Assembly (NCBI GenBank): GCA_022702545.1
Contig: JAHRBC010000007.1
Coordinates: forward strand, 3,348,001-3,412,000
DNA length: 64,000 nt
From: Phycomyces nitens
Lineage: Eukaryota; Mucoromycota; Mucoromycetes; Mucorales; Phycomycetaceae
Reading direction: 5' to 3'
The stretch's first letter is position 1, and every line of letters starts with the position of its first letter. Under the pieces are notes generated by a model. It saw only the letters and a program-made list of their open reading frames with translations, made no database searches and was not told the DNA's origin. Shown here in pieces: positions 23,555 to 34,805 of the stretch. Made by a program: the position numbers and the translations under genes.

Positions 23555-25390
23555 TTAGCTTCCAATAGTATACTTTTCTATATATCCACATTTTAGGGTA
23601 GTAAATCCATGGTAAAGATGATTTGTCCAGTTCTCCATTGTCCTCTCTTCCTTATCATCATGGCGGGGTCCCCTTTGGATCGCTAGATACCTTTCGCGCT
23701 CAAAATCACAAAAGTATTGATGGGCACGATTGGCCTGTGCTTTTGTTAGTCTGTGGGTCTTGGAGGTCCACCACTGGTTACGGGCTCTCTCGTGGGATGT
23801 GTATAGCCAAGTGTACTTTATCATATTCGGCTTGTCTTCTCCAGGTATTAAAGGATCTTGATTGGAATCCCTTTTCCTGATTGTGTCCACAGCTGATCGG
23901 GCGAGAATCATTAGGTTGAGATTGTGATCTTCGTTGTCCTCGTCTTTTGATGTACTGAATCGAACATGACCAAGATAAAGGTTCTCAAAGCGAGTACGAG
24001 ACATGTCAATGCACAAACGCCCTGTCTTTTGAGAGATCGTTCCAGTAACCTTTGTAGAGCTCAGGTGCAAGTTATCCAATCGCTTGGAACAAGAAGAGAT
24101 ATATTCAAGAGATGCAGAGGTAACAGTTGCTTGGTGTATCTCTATTGACCGTAATTCACGCACGGATATGTTTTTAGATGCTTCTGGACTAACTGAGATT
24201 CTACCACCAAAAAGCCGAAGTTTCCCAAGACAAGGAAAAATATCCAGAAGGGTATCCAATTCAATTGAAGCATTGCAGTGATGGATGTTTAAGTCAACTA
24301 GGCGAGGACAATAGTTGAATGCATTTCTGATTAAGAACGGATGATCCAGGTTAAATAAGCACTCAATAGAAAGTATTTCTAGGGTTTCTGAAAACGAATG
24401 CATGCATGTTTTGATGATCCTTTCAATTATGTCTGGTCTATCATAGAATATATAAGGCTGCCACTTGATGCTCTTGACAAGTATATTGCAAGGACACAAT
24501 ATCTCCCAGAAGCTAAGGTTCTCTTCATCTCGAGATCTCTCGCTCTTCATCTTGATCGTCCTCAGGTACCTGAATGCCTCTGGTATTGTCTTGAACAACG
24601 ACGCTGCTTCCTTTTGGTATTTCTCTCGTGCCATTCCACTGCCATCCGTTCTCCATTGGAGGGTGTGTAATCTGGGATACTTGTGGGCAAAGTAGCATAG
24701 CCATCTGTAGTCAATAATCTTGGTATCGATATCAAAGTAGGTCAGGTTGGTGACCGGGGCAGTGTTGAATATCCTGACCAGATCCTTTGTCGAGAGCTCG
24801 TTCATGTCCAAACCGAGGGCAAGGTGCTCCAGACGTGGTAGCTTTCTGTGAAGGGTTTCAAAATCATTTAATGTAAACCACATTTTAGTGTACCAGGAAT
24901 GACGAGCCAGTTCAAGCCTTCGAAGCTGGGGTAGGCAGGAAATGATGTCTAGAAAGACCCTTTCTGAATTATCTGGCACAAGGGTCTCCATACCGATCCA
25001 CAGCTCTCTCAAAGAACTCCAGAGGTTCCAATTGACCGCTGTTCCAAATGTTGTGCTACTAAAACGTTCGCCTTTGATATGCAGATGCTGCAAATACGGA
25101 AAATGCTGCTGAAGTATATGGATGTGTTCGTCGCTTGGGTGGCTATTTTCATAGAGAAACAAATGTCGAACATGCTGTCCATTCTTTTGATAAATTCTAG
25201 GGTTTTCTGATGACATGTCACAGATTGCGTCTAGTTCATCCTTGGTGTGGATTACGACGTCTTTGAGCATTGACTCTTGAAATGGTGCTCTCCATGATTT
25301 ACAGATTCCAGAGCATAGGGACTTGTCTTTTAGTGAGACAAGATTTGCAATAATGATCAAGATCTCGAATGGGAGATCGGATGGCAACAT
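23555..25390 (-). CDS. F-box/leucine-rich-repeat protein, 611 aa
   Basis: A single exon. Residues about 1-45 form an F-box (LPFEILIIIANLVSLKDKSL, then CKSWRAPFQES). The rest is a string of degenerate leucine-rich repeats of LRELWIG / LRRLELARHSW / LEHLALGLDM / LRSIEIHQATV type. The C-terminus is more polar (residues about 480-611, basic and charged). Known role of the class: an SKP1-binding adaptor of SCF ubiquitin ligases, with the LRR part choosing the substrate; the substrate is unknown. It is paralogous to the plus-strand gene at 37669-39600, sharing the ICKSW/VCQAW F-box end, RLxxLxLxxT LRR wording and the GxxTLKCGYIEKY / GYATIKCDCIDEY C-terminal signature. Its GC content is clearly higher than that of its flanks. 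Confidence 0.88.
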   Translation of the reverse strand: MLPSDLPFEILIIIANLVSLKDKSLCSGICKSWRAPFQESMLKDVVIHTKDELDAICDMSSENPRIYQKNGQHVRHLFLYENSHPSDEHIHILQQHFPYLQHLHIKGERFSSTTFGTAVNWNLWSSLRELWIGMETLVPDNSERVFLDIISCLPQLRRLELARHSWYTKMWFTLNDFETLHRKLPRLEHLALGLDMNELSTKDLVRIFNTAPVTNLTYFDIDTKIIDYRWLCYFAHKYPRLHTLQWRTDGSGMAREKYQKEAASLFKTIPEAFRYLRTIKMKSERSRDEENLSFWEILCPCNILVKSIKWQPYIFYDRPDIIERIIKTCMHSFSETLEILSIECLFNLDHPFLIRNAFNYCPRLVDLNIHHCNASIELDTLLDIFPCLGKLRLFGGRISVSPEASKNISVRELRSIEIHQATVTSASLEYISSCSKRLDNLHLSSTKVTGTISQKTGRLCIDMSRTRFENLYLGHVRFSTSKDEDNEDHNLNLMILARSAVDTIRKRDSNQDPLIPGEDKPNMIKYTWLYTSHERARNQWWTSKTHRLTKAQANRAHQYFCDFERERYLAIQRGPRHDDKEERTMENWTNHLYHGFTTLKCGYIEKYTIGS

Positions 25391-28300
25391 GATGAAAAGA
25401 AGAATGACAAGTTTGATTTTACAGGGACCAACATGCTAATAAATATGATTTAGTGTATATAAAAAACAAGGTGCTATAAGGGGTAAAGCGGGGTCCAAGA
25501 TGGGTACACAGTGTTAGAGAGATAGCAAACTAAACAATAGAGAGGACTGGAAAGAGAAGGAGAGAAAGGATAAAAAGGGTCTCTGGATAGCTTCCTTTTG
25601 ACTATAAGACAAGTAATATAGGCCCATGGCAATCAAAAAGCTGATGTCCCATCCGTTGTGCTTGGGTACGATCCATATTATTCGGGAGATGTTCCGTGAT
25701 GTGCTTTAAAGGTTGAGTCGGATACTTTCTGAAACTATTGGTATGCATATGTGGTCGACAGAGGGTTCAATAGCTATAAAGCCATTAGAGACCTTGTTCA
25801 AATCTAGTGCCTATACAAAGCACTCCTTTTCTTTAATCGCCGTACTTTCTAAATGACCTTGCAGTCTAGGTGTCACTAGACAATCATTATTTATTTTCAC
25901 CGAGATTCCAATTGAGATTCATAATGTTACAATCTTGCAAGATTAAAAAGACAGGAATCCTTTTAATGTGGAATTCAATCGCATCACATTACCAACCCCA
26001 CCTCCCCCCTCCCCCCTCCTCATACTCTTGCTGCTCTTTACAACCAATATACTCTACACTCATTCATAGTTGACAATGGTTATCAAAATACAAGTGGCCT
26101 AATAATCTTGGAGAAGCGCAGCAGAATTACTTTGGGACTTGAGCAGCAAGCTGATATTATGCTGATGACATCTCTATTCTCTTTACCTAGGTCACCAAGA
26201 CGACTACAAAATTCTAGAATCACAAAGTATCTCATAGTACTCCAACTCTGTAAAGAATGTGTAACCTGTTTATCAGACCAAGCCAGATTTCCAGTCTATC
26301 AAGCAATGTAAAAGAATTCAGGGACAATTTGATTAGGCCCACAAATGCATATAGATAAATAAATGAGCCTGAACAACATTTCAATTTAAAGAAGAAGAAC
26401 TTGATCCATGTCTGTCTCGGTGTTAATGTACTATCCAGGATAACAGAAACTACGCCCAATATTGATAGCCACCCATGTTTCTATCTTAATTATAGTCCAA
26501 GTGTCCAGAGCTACAAAAGAAGAAGAAGAAAGAGTCGGATGAAGTTATAAACATTTATTCTTACCACAAGGACCATACTAGATTGTTACAGGAGATTCTG
26601 CATAATAAGGACAGATATTCAGAGCTAGAAAGCCATCAATTTACTATCAACAGCATGGATAAAACATTTGTGCGATAATATTTCAAAATTTGTGTTTGGA
26701 CTAAACCAAAGACAATAATCTGGATACTCTACAAAGGATACAAACAAGAAGTATAACAAAAGGTTGTGAAATTTTTCAAATACATGGCCATTAGAATGTA
26801 ACTTATTTCCATTGACTTGGTCATATTGCACCATGCAGAATCTGATAAAGTAATACAGTGCTTTACAGGATATCCAAAGGCAAGGACCTTTATTTCTTTG
26901 GGCTTATATCATGGACATCAATAGGGGGTTTACATAGCCATGAGCCATTTTCTCTAGACCTAAAATCTTGATATATATATATATTTGTATTTTGAATCAT
27001 AATTATTTTATAAAACATTATAAATTGACATTAATACCAATAATATGTTTTACGATTAAATAATAAAATAAAAATAATTTGTTAAGGGTGTAGAGCATGC
27101 CAGGATATCTCTGATAGTACAAACATGATTAGCAAGGCAATATTTATAATCCAGTATAAATTTATATATAAAGCGTTTTAAAATAAATGGTTAATTGGCA
27201 CTATTCCCGGAGCAGGCTCAGGCTGTATTAAAAAAAAAAGAGTTTAATTGATAAAGAATATCAAGATGCTTTTTTTTCTATAGTATACAAGTATATTAGG
27301 CTCCACTAATATTAATACAAAATATGTGTTAAGGAGAGAATATAACAATGTTATATTATTATTCTACTGTTCTTGATATTAGCTATCTATTGTGTAATTA
27401 TCGGTCATAGTTTTACTGTTATAAAATATTCGTATGCTTAATAAAGCCTTTATCTGAGTTGTTGAATTTACAGGACTATTGGAAAATAGTTGGATTAAAA
27501 CCAATGTGTGATTAGTAGAATACTCAAGTAGACTATGATGAGTAGTAAAGTGATAAATACTATGCTTTGGAACAAGTTTAACAAAAAAATTATTGAATTT
27601 CTCTAAAGATGCGTGTTTGCAATGTATAAAATAGATAAAAAAAATGTTCAAAAGTTTTCATGTAAGTGACAGTATTGACCTAGTATGATAATTTAGTAAA
27701 GGCCTAGTCTTTGCAAAAGAAATCTCTCTCTCTTATTTTATCATGAGAAAATATTTCTCTATTGCATTCTTGCAATGTCAGTCTATATTCATATCCTTGT
27801 AAACATACTTTATAGATACCCTCAGTCTCATCAAAACCGAGAACCACGCTGTTGGATATTAGAATGAAGCAACATTACTGACTTTTGGACTTTATTCCTG
27901 TATATTTATTTTGTAAACGACTATCTTGATCCCTAATAATCAATGGCCATGTTGATATCTTTAAAAGTATAAATATAAATATACTTGTATATTAAGACAA
28001 TAAAATAGACAATGAGGGTAGAATAAAGTGGCTAACAAGGAATATATCATTTGATAAGACAAAATTATTTAACCAGCATACAATTAAGAGGAGCCATGGA
28101 GAAAGATTCAATTTTATGTCATGAATCTCTTTATAACATAGACCAGGCCTAGGGAACTTTGATATACACTATCCAATCTGCTTACTGTTAACTTTGAGAT
28201 GTTTCGAGAAAATATTTACAAAACTACTGGCATTAAAGATCAAGAGTTAATTATTGAGTATAGTAGAACAAGATTTTGTTATGCTGAGCATAATAGAAAT

Positions 28301-28704
28301 TTATTCTCGAGGTCTCATAAATGTTCTTGATTGTCAAAAAATCAGGAATAAATGGCGATATTCTATTGCCCATATTTAGAATATTTGATAACAAGAGTTT
28401 TTAGAGACATTACTCTATTTAATAACCCATCTTTAATAAATTAATACTATATATTTTCTTTAAGTAATATTGCAAAAAAGAAAGAACGTTTGCCATTTAC
28501 CAAACAGGAACTTTTAGCTGAGCACTCCAAAGTCAATATTTTGATTCCATATTTTCCAAACAAGTATATTGACAAGGTATCACTTACTGAGCATTTAATC
28601 TTTATTCTCAAGATAGGAAGTGCCGTAAGAATATAAACATAACTTATTAAGGGCCGGGCATGTAGGACACGAGTTTGATCAGCCTAATAAAACAAATTAA
28701 GCGT
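25391..28704. other. Intergenic, no gene seen
   Basis: 3.3 kb of AT-rich DNA beginning with the F-box gene promoter. A C-rich run (CACCTCCCCCCTCCCCCCTCC) lies near 26000. Short frames exist but none is supported. Confidence 0.5.
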
Positions 28705-29331
28705 TGGAGACATTTGGGGATTCAGGATTTTTAATACTTTTTTAGGAATACAAATTTTCCAAAATATTGGGCTTTACTCTGTCTTTTTAACTTTATTAAG
28801 CAACCGGTTATCTCATGGAAATTCTGTGACTTCTATATGTGTAAAAATATTTAACCTGCGCCTATAATTTAATATCTCCGCTACATTATCAAAGCTGGGG
28901 AAATTGTTGATTCACGAATTGTAAAAAAGTGGAGAAATTGTCAGAGAAAAATAGATGTTTAATGAAAAATAAATGCTTTTATAAACGGCTGATGATGAGG
29001 GAGACTTAGTACACATTATTGCTTAAGAGTAAAAAGATAACTATGGAGATTCTTTAATGATTTTGCATTTTAATCCATTTTATATTCTGTGCAAATTTTG
29101 GGCAAAACATTCCTCAAAAACACTAAAAATCGAGAACATTTTCCTGTCTTTGTCCACAGACTTTCCACAACTGAAACCGAACAGGAAGCATTTTTGCTTT
29201 TTAAACCCAGTTTAATCCCAGACCTAGGGAAATTTAAAATTTCCATGAGATAACCGGGTGCCTAATATCGTGTAACATTTAGTAAAAATTTACTTTTATG
29301 GTTATAAAAAGAAAATCCCCAAATGTCTCTA
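28705..29331. mobile_element. MITE-like element with about 115 bp inverted ends
   Basis: The left end carries GAGACATTTGGGGATT (from 28707) and, about 95 bp further in, CGGTTATCTCATGGAAATT (about 28806-28824). The right end carries both as reverse complements in mirrored order: AATTTCCATGAGATAACCGG (about 29237-29256) and AATCCCCAAATGTCTC (about 29314-29329). Two conserved blocks with matching spacing make chance unlikely. The roughly 400 bp core shows no transposase. A target duplication is not clear (flanks GCGTTG and TATTGA). Most likely a non-autonomous DNA transposon. Confidence 0.65.
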
Positions 29332-30463
29332 TTGATGAACATAGACCATCTGTCTTGATCTGGTAGCTATAATTCAGGACAAAATACATAGTTATATTAC
29401 GTACTTATAAAAGTATATTGGATATAAAGCTTGAGTGGCAGAATTTAAAGTGCAAACTGTGGAATCTCTACAATATATTACTAATAAAGAAAACCCTGAT
29501 TCATTTTACTTATTCAGGTAGAACCTGGTTCCCTTTATTTCGCATCTTGGTATTTTAACTTTGGAATAAGACACCGTAATTAAAAGAATTATTGTAGCGG
29601 ATATTTTGAGAAAAGAGGTATTCAAATACGAAAAGGAATATTTTCTTAATACATATATATATATATATGTGGTATACTGTCCAACTCTTGTCTTTGCATC
29701 TTCATTTGTATAATATTGTCTCAAGACCACACGGGTTTAAATAAAGAACTTTAAAGCTGTTTGGATGAATGAATTGATATTTACTAATAATATACCTCAT
29801 TCTCTCTTGGAACCTCGACAATAATCTCTATATAAGTCGGCGCCCTACCCAACTTGATAATCAACTTTGAATTCATTGAATTTGGTATCCCCCTTTTTTG
29901 CCTAAAGTGTTGAAACCTTTTCTCATAGTAAATATTGACACCTTTATCTCTTCAATTCTATATCTGCTCTATTGGAGATCATTTTAAATATTGTCCCATA
30001 CACCATTATCAATCGCGAGTCAGGAACTCTTGCTGTGCTACCATAATATTTGTTTGTTTGAATGAATGCCCAGAATACAGACTCGAAAATGTAATTCTAT
30101 GTTATCCATAATTTGCTGAGCCAGGGCAACCTAATTATAAAGTGGCAAAGGGTAGGTATGCTGAGCAAGAGTCTCGTACTTGGATAATAGGGATAGGGTA
30201 TTAGCCAAAAGAACCTAAATTTCATGATACTTTTCATATTGTCTTGGCAGCATTTTGATAGGGGCCTCGAATGGACCGATATCTATATTTGATATGGATT
30301 GGCCTGCTTTTGCTTGTTTTCATTTGATAGTATATGTTTGAAAGGTTCTTCATCAGACAAATATATTTTTTATACTTTCTGTGCTATGAAGCCTCTTGGT
30401 AGTGTACTAGAATTGATAATAATATGTAATTCTTGAAGCTCTATCAATTTTTTCCCCATAGTG
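29332..30463. other. Intergenic, no gene seen
   Basis: AT-rich with a (TA)n run near 29650-29670. No coding signal. Confidence 0.5.
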
Positions 30464-30749
30464 TGTGGTATACACACCACAGTTGAGTGAAATACAGACT
30501 CCACAACCGATCTCCGGTTACTACTTGCTAATGGCCCTGGCAAGTTAACATCTCAGGAACAGTTACACACCAAGTACACGTACACTTCACACTGCTACAG
30601 TGATAACCAACCATTACACGACGGGGACTTTAATTACAAGGGAATTTGAATAATAGTATATAAGCAATCATAATATTCTTTCTTCAATAAATAACACTCT
30701 CACAGTATTCTTATTTCCCTTAAAAGATACTAACAAACCATATACCTCA
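30464..30749 (+). repeat. Solo LTR, young copy 1
   Basis: A 286 bp element from TGTGGTATACACACCAC to ATACCTCA. By eye it differs from the copy at 33417-33702 at only about ten positions. It carries the conserved GGGACTTTAATTACAAGGGA block, an AATAGTATATAAGC box and a TTCAATAAATAAC block. The right flank is GTGTG and the left flank ends TAGTG/GTGTG, so the target duplication is blurred by the repeated TG at the element edge. No internal retroelement genes adjoin it. Its right edge stops 10 bp before the inverted-repeat end of the transposon at 30760. Confidence 0.88.
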
Positions 30750-30759
30750 GTGTGATATA

Positions 30760-31283
30760 CAGTGAACGCAGCGTTAAATGACGGATTTCTAAAAATTAAA
30801 TAGCGGAAAACAACATTTTAAATTGCGCTTTTCATTCACAGCGATTTGCGGGGTTTAATACATTAAATTACAGCTTCTTGAACATCAATTTGCAGTTTTT
30901 TTTTGTGAAATCAAATTGCGAGTTAATCCTAAACATACTCTCATGGACACTTATCATTAAATGAGCTCTTTATTTCTATATTATCAAGTTGATTACAAGA
31001 GTGCTGTATAAAGGCCTTTAAATGACGAATGGGAACATTATTCCATGCTTCAGCAATTCCTGTCTTAAGATCTTCGTTATCAGAAAAGACTCTCTTAACT
31101 TTGTTATTGACAACAGACCAAAATTGCTCAATAGGATTGAATTCGGAAGAATAAGGAGGAAGATAGATGCTCCTGAAACCTCTAAAAGTGATTAATTCAT
31201 CAATATCTTTGGACGTATGAATGAGAGTATTATCCATAACAATTTTTTTAAAAAAAAACCTTTTATAAGAGGATTTTTGTCCA
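30760..31283 (-). repeat. Left inverted repeat with truncated transposase 3' end
   Basis: The reverse complement of 35704-36231. It encodes on the minus strand the transposase C-terminus from MDNTLIHTSKDIDE through YSSEFNPIEQFWSVVNN to SSFNDKCP, stop at about 30952. Compared with the right copy it lacks one codon (KRVFSD against KRGVFSD). The match ends abruptly at about 31283. Confidence 0.75.
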
Positions 31284-31997
31284 TTTTTTGAAAATAATTT
31301 GAAACAAGCCAAAGATCGTGACTTCCTTTTTTAGGTAGGAGGATATTTTGGCATACCAAACCCTCTAATAAAGAGGTTTAGGGCCGTTATATTCACTTTC
31401 ACATTTTCCGTAAAAGGCGATATATTTTAAGGTTTAGTCTCCAGAGTCGTACCATAATGTAAATATAACTCGTATATCTTCACAAAATGTGATGATAACT
31501 TTGTTATTTTCGCTTTGTTGTGTCACTTTATCATCCAATAAAATCACAAAAAAGATGAGCACAATACGTGCCGAGTTATTTTTGTGATTCAATATTGACA
31601 GATACAATTAATAAAAAAGGGTTTACAACAAGTTCAAAACGCAAAAATGTTTACGAAATGCGTTGTGTACGTTATTTTAAGCGATCCTAGTCTTTTGCAA
31701 ATAAATAATACAAGACATCTTTAATAGAATAAAGTGTTTTCAATTGAAGAAAGAAAGGTACTATGTGCCTGACGTTTGTCATACTTTAAAAGACGTTTTC
31801 TAAAGAGCGAATGTGAAGATAAAGTGAAAATAAAAAATACCACGTCACAGTTACACGTAATGTGAATATAAAGATAAAATCCCCAAACCTCTCTAATGTC
31901 TCTAATATCCTTAAAAAAACGGTAGTAATGTTACCGTTTCGTTCACAGTTACCGCTTCTCTCGCCGTAGTAATCTACTGTCACCTCCTACATTTGCC
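31284..31997. other. Internal element DNA, no gene seen
   Basis: Lies between the left inverted repeat and the passenger ORF. AT-rich; probably holds the promoter of the ORF that starts at 31998. Confidence 0.4.
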
Positions 31998-33238
31998 ATG
32001 GAATATTGTAGTGAAGAGTTTCTCTTTTTCTTGCCACAAAAATACACTCTGGGGACCGATTTGATGAGCAAGTTAATTCTGTACGATGATGAAGTTATCA
32101 AGATCATTGTTTCCGCCTTGATCGGTAAACTCATTATATACAAGGATATTTTATCGCTCGTCTTTTGTTGCTTAATGAATATCATTTTATATTGAACACG
32201 TATAGGTGTCGATGCTTGAAGCAGGTATTCGACAAGCCCCACAGAGTAGCCTAATTTCAAGCGATTAGATGCGTTATACTGTCGTTTTAATCGCAAGGAA
32301 TTCAAAAACCACCCCCAATCCTTATTGAAGTTCAATATTCTGCTGATATGAACTTTTTCCGGCGTTTGATGGAGTATTCTCTTTCAGTCTGCAAGTACTA
32401 CAGTACGCTACCAATTGTTTTGATGTTTGTTACAAATAACACCTCCCAAGCATTAGCAGACCAGACTTATGAATGCTCAGGGTTCCCGTATGTTAAAGAT
32501 TTGCCATGCACTGGGTGGGCAAAAGCCTGTTTTAGTATCAACAAGCAAACAATCGCCGATCATCTAAAAAACAAACCTTTGCAAGCCATGGTTGCACTTG
32601 CTCGTTTTCTTATAGAAGGAAAATCGGCATTAATAAATATAGATTGACGTGATGACCAAACCATTCAAAAGTTGTACCGCATTGCAAAACGTATCATTTC
32701 CCCAGAAATTGAGAAGGAAGAAACAGATAGTGCTGCTTTTGAGAAACTCTACTTTTGGGCGTTTAATGGACTCGACCGAACCAAGGAGATCTTGCTGGGA
32801 AACCAGGATATAGAAACTACAAAAGAACGAGAGATAGATTGCCAGGACGATCATATAACAGCTCTTAATGAGATCCATATGAAACGTTTTGCTGCAACAC
32901 CGTCTGATCCCACTGGCACAATTACCTCAGATCACGATACTGCACTGACGAATATATCCTCTGAAACAAATGTTGTTTCCACGTCCAGTCCCTTTAATGT
33001 TTCGACCATGCCCAATGCCTCAACCGTCAGTATACTCATCTCCACTCGTGGTACAACTCGCGAGTTAAAGCGTCAAATGCAGCAGAAAAATTGGGAATTC
33101 ATTGACGCGTATCGAGCTGAACATGGTTCCAATATGGACTGGGAGCAGTGTTTTGTACAAGGAAAGGAAAAAGGACTATTCCAACAATATACAAGAGCCA
33201 AGAGTACGAAAGCTGCATATTTTCGGTCTAAATGGTGA
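31998..33238 (+). pseudogene. Broken ORF of unknown function inside the transposon
   Basis: Starts at GCCATGG (31998) with MEYCSEEFLFFLPQKYTLGT and reads to about 32160. It then needs an intron or frameshifts (coding-like NFKRLDALYCRFNRKEFKNH at about 32250-32310). It continues in one frame from 32348 to TAA 33237, interrupted by a single in-frame TGA at 32645-32647. The C-terminal half has a Ser/Thr-rich linker (about 32920-33050). After it comes a helical segment with spaced tryptophans (KNWEFIDAYRAEHGSNMDWE, then GLFQQYTRAKSTKAAYFRSK) that recalls a Myb/SANT-like or helix-turn-helix fold. No family is recognised. Base composition is less AT-rich than its surroundings, as expected for former coding DNA. 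It could be a passenger gene or a second transposon protein. Confidence 0.5.
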
Positions 33239-33416
33239 ATCATGTATTTTTTTATTTGCCACATTTTTGTTACCTTTTAACGCTGCCAGAAAAAAAATTG
33301 ATATATCTCTTTTTGTTTGTGAGTGTGAGATTTCTTATAATGATTCAACAAAATACAAAATCGACAAAGTTAATGGGAAGAAACTAGGGATATTATTATT
33401 ATAGTGAAGAAAGTAG

Positions 33417-33702
33417 TGTGGTATACACACCACAGTTGAGTGAAATACAGACTCCACAACCGATCTCCGGTTACTACTTGCTAATGACCCTGGCAAGTTA
33501 ACATCTCAGGAGCAGTTACACACCAGGCACACGTACACTTCACACTGCTACAGTGATAACCAACCATTACACGACGGGGACTTTAATTACAAGGGAATTT
33601 GAATAATAGTATATAAGCAATAATAATATTCTTTCTTCAATAAACAACACTCTCACAGTATTCTTATTTCCCTTAAGAGATACTAACAAACCATATACCT
33701 CA
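33417..33702 (+). repeat. Solo LTR, young copy 2, with target duplication
   Basis: 286 bp, TGTGGTATAC...ATACCTCA, flanked on both sides by AGTAG (33412-33416 and 33703-33707). This is a perfect 5 bp target-site duplication, so it is a complete solo LTR in its own right and not one end of a full element with copy 1. It sits inside the large transposon and is therefore younger than it. Confidence 0.92.
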
Positions 33703-34805
33703 AGTAGGAAGATCTAAACTACTGCTAAAATTATGGTATTTCGTATAAATGAAAATCAAAAAGAGAAGAGGAAAAGGGATTAGAATAAGAATGGGTTGGA
33801 GGGGTCTTTATTTTAAAAAGATGAACTAAAACAACTAACTACTGCGATAATTAAGCCTGCCTTCACATAAGAAAAGGGTATAACCATGGTTGTATATCTA
33901 TTTATATATAAAACTTGAGATTCTATCAATAGAACATTACGATAAAGATATAAAGGACTTGTGAATTAATATATGTTCTCTTATGATATTACTTGTCTAC
34001 TCATAATATAGTTGATTTTTAGTATACAGACTCAGAATTTAAGTGTTCGTGCAACTACTATTTAATTATGTATATGTCGTCATTACAGGAGTTCGTAGAA
34101 CTTAAACATAGCGTACATATACTTCTTGAATAAATAAACAACAGTTAAGAAAAGTGATATTCGTGCGTTATAAAGAGATTAACTGGAACAGTTATGTTTC
34201 AATAAAATAATATAAGCCCTTACGTCTATATACTATTCTATTCTAAGTCAGGGAGTAGCTCTACAGCCTACTGATGACTTGGTTGTCGAATCACCACACC
34301 ATTCAATGTACGTGCACTAATTCTATTATATACACCAAGGTCATATAGTTATGTGCTGTATACAGGCGTATAGTAGCTAGATATGAGCATATTATCTTGT
34401 ATGAAATTTCTTTTATCTTTTCTAGATATGGTGAATTCGGACTTAGATATCAACTTTTTTACGCACTTTTCAAAAGCCTAAGACTTTTGCAAAAATAAAT
34501 ATATCAAAAATCTGAGCCGCGCGCTAGAAAGACATAGCATTGATTAATGTATCCCACGGCTTCATTTTTAATTAAATGACGTTAAAGAAAAGCCTTAGTG
34601 TTTTAAAGATTTGCTAGTAAGAGACGGTTACATAGCGGAGATAATAATTATATTTTGCAGTATGTCGGATGTTAAATATCATTATTTTTTACCTGCGGAG
34701 TTTTATCAAACGAAATTGAAACAAATTCGACAAAAGTCAATAGTTAAAGCTAAATGCACCATATCTTATATGTATTAATCTTCAAATACGACGGATCCAT
34801 TTCAT
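33703..34805. other. Internal element DNA, no gene seen
   Basis: AT-rich with several TATATA runs. No terminal repeat of the transposon was found here, although one would be expected upstream of 34806 if the right-hand copy were a separate element. Confidence 0.4.

Noticed and set aside
25793..25816. GTTCAAATCTAGTGCC, tRNA T-arm-like sequence
   Set aside because: No matching acceptor or anticodon stem around it; no tRNA gene was found in the window.
31949..32335. 128-codon minus-strand frame opposite the passenger ORF
   Set aside because: The plus strand has a good ATG context and continues into the long 32348-33238 frame; the minus frame has no continuation.
30464..33702. A complete LTR retrotransposon bounded by the two LTR copies
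   Set aside because: The second copy has its own AGTAG target duplication, and the DNA between contains no gag or pol, only DNA-transposon sequence and an unknown ORF.
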